Shown piece by piece: positions 5,930 to 6,239 of a DNA stretch of 6,239 bases. This DNA is from Spirochaetales bacterium (GTDB lineage Bacteria > Spirochaetota > Spirochaetia > DSM-27196 > SLST01), in contig DAOWMR010000174.1 in assembly GCA_030642995.1 (NCBI GenBank), positions 1 through 6,239 of the forward strand, read 5' to 3'. The stretch's first letter is position 1. Each line of letters begins with the position of its first letter. Made by a program: the position numbers and the translations under genes. Under the pieces are notes generated by a model that ran no database searches, had not been told where the DNA came from, and saw only the letters and a program-made list of their open reading frames with translations.

Positions 5930-6239
5930 TCAGATCCTGAAAATCTCTCCGAGATCGATTCGGACGCCGGCGCTCGCAAGAGGCGGGGTGCTCGGCGACA
6001 ATGTTGCTTCCGATACCTTGGTGAGCTCATACAACTTGGGCTCGCCGTATCTCCCGTCCTCGTCCAGGAGGTACACGGCAACGTATTTGTTCCCGGGATC
6101 AACGATCCAGTACTCCAACACCCCATGTCGTTCATAGAGATCGCGCTTGATCCGCATGTCCTTTGACGCGGTGGACGGGGAGAGGATCTCAACGGCAAGG
6201 GTTGGCGCGCCTCGTGCACCGGCTCGGGTCAGTCGAGAC
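5930..6239 (-). CDS. Uma2-family (DUF820) nuclease-like protein, C-terminal part, runs off the right edge
   Basis: The minus frame is open from the window edge to TGA 5932-5930 and gives 102 residues. It contains the Uma2 signature G-A-P-x-L-x-V-E-I-L-S-P-S-T-A, then K-D and K-R-D-L-Y-E-R-H-G-V, then E-Y-W-I-V-D-P, and the usual D-E-D-G-R-Y-G-E-P and I-D-L-G-E-I-F ending. This family has a PD-(D/E)XK endonuclease-type fold. The glutamate of V-E-I-L and the downstream lysine are part of the expected active site, but the earlier aspartate region lies outside the window. Members are about 180-200 residues, so roughly the first half is missing only because the window ends. Their biological role is poorly defined, and they often occur in many copies per genome. 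An ATG near 6157 is internal, not the start, because family sequence continues upstream of it. Confidence 0.85.
   Translation of the reverse strand, partial: SRLTRAGARGAPTLAVEILSPSTASKDMRIKRDLYERHGVLEYWIVDPGNKYVAVYLLDEDGRYGEPKLYELTKVSEATLSPSTPPLASAGVRIDLGEIFRI

Overview
The window looks like a moderately GC-rich chromosomal segment of an anaerobic, Gram-negative bacterium. A spirochaete is my best guess. It rests on the general look of the NfnAB and LspA proteins and on a signal-peptide-bearing protein resembling a beta-barrel; no rRNA or other decisive marker is present. No tRNA, CRISPR array, insertion sequence or phage gene was found.

Left half (77-3753), mostly ordinary. A minus-strand operon reads nfnA (1843-2718), nfnB (302-1846), then the start of lspA (77-301). 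NfnAB is the flavin-based electron-bifurcating NADH-dependent ferredoxin:NADP+ oxidoreductase. The two genes share a 4-base ATGA overlap, and the lspA GTG start directly follows the nfnB stop. lspA breaks after 74 codons. Divergent from nfnA, across an AT-rich gap with candidate overlapping promoters, lie an exported barrel-like protein (2865-3503) and a small unknown soluble protein (3517-3753), probably co-transcribed.

Right half (3754-6239), broken. An ABC exporter gene (3837-4523) keeps its first membrane helix, the start of its extracellular loop and the last quarter of its ATPase, with everything between removed in frame. A bidirectional terminator (4574-4597) separates it from a convergent polytopic membrane protein (4642-5290) whose frame is broken by one extra base in a run of seven C on its coding strand. 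Next come the C-terminal end of a beta-propeller protein (5291-5728, plus), the C-terminal 55 codons of another membrane protein (5709-5876, minus) overlapping it tail to tail, and the C-terminal half of a Uma2-family nuclease-like protein (5930-6239, minus) that runs off the window.

The main second-look signal is the series of abrupt gene ends (about 80-115, 4236-4256, 4921-4927, 5291-5305, 5877-5929). Either this is a real zone of deletion and gene decay, or the contig carries assembly joins. The sequence alone cannot separate these. I see no convincing new defence, mobile or RNA system.
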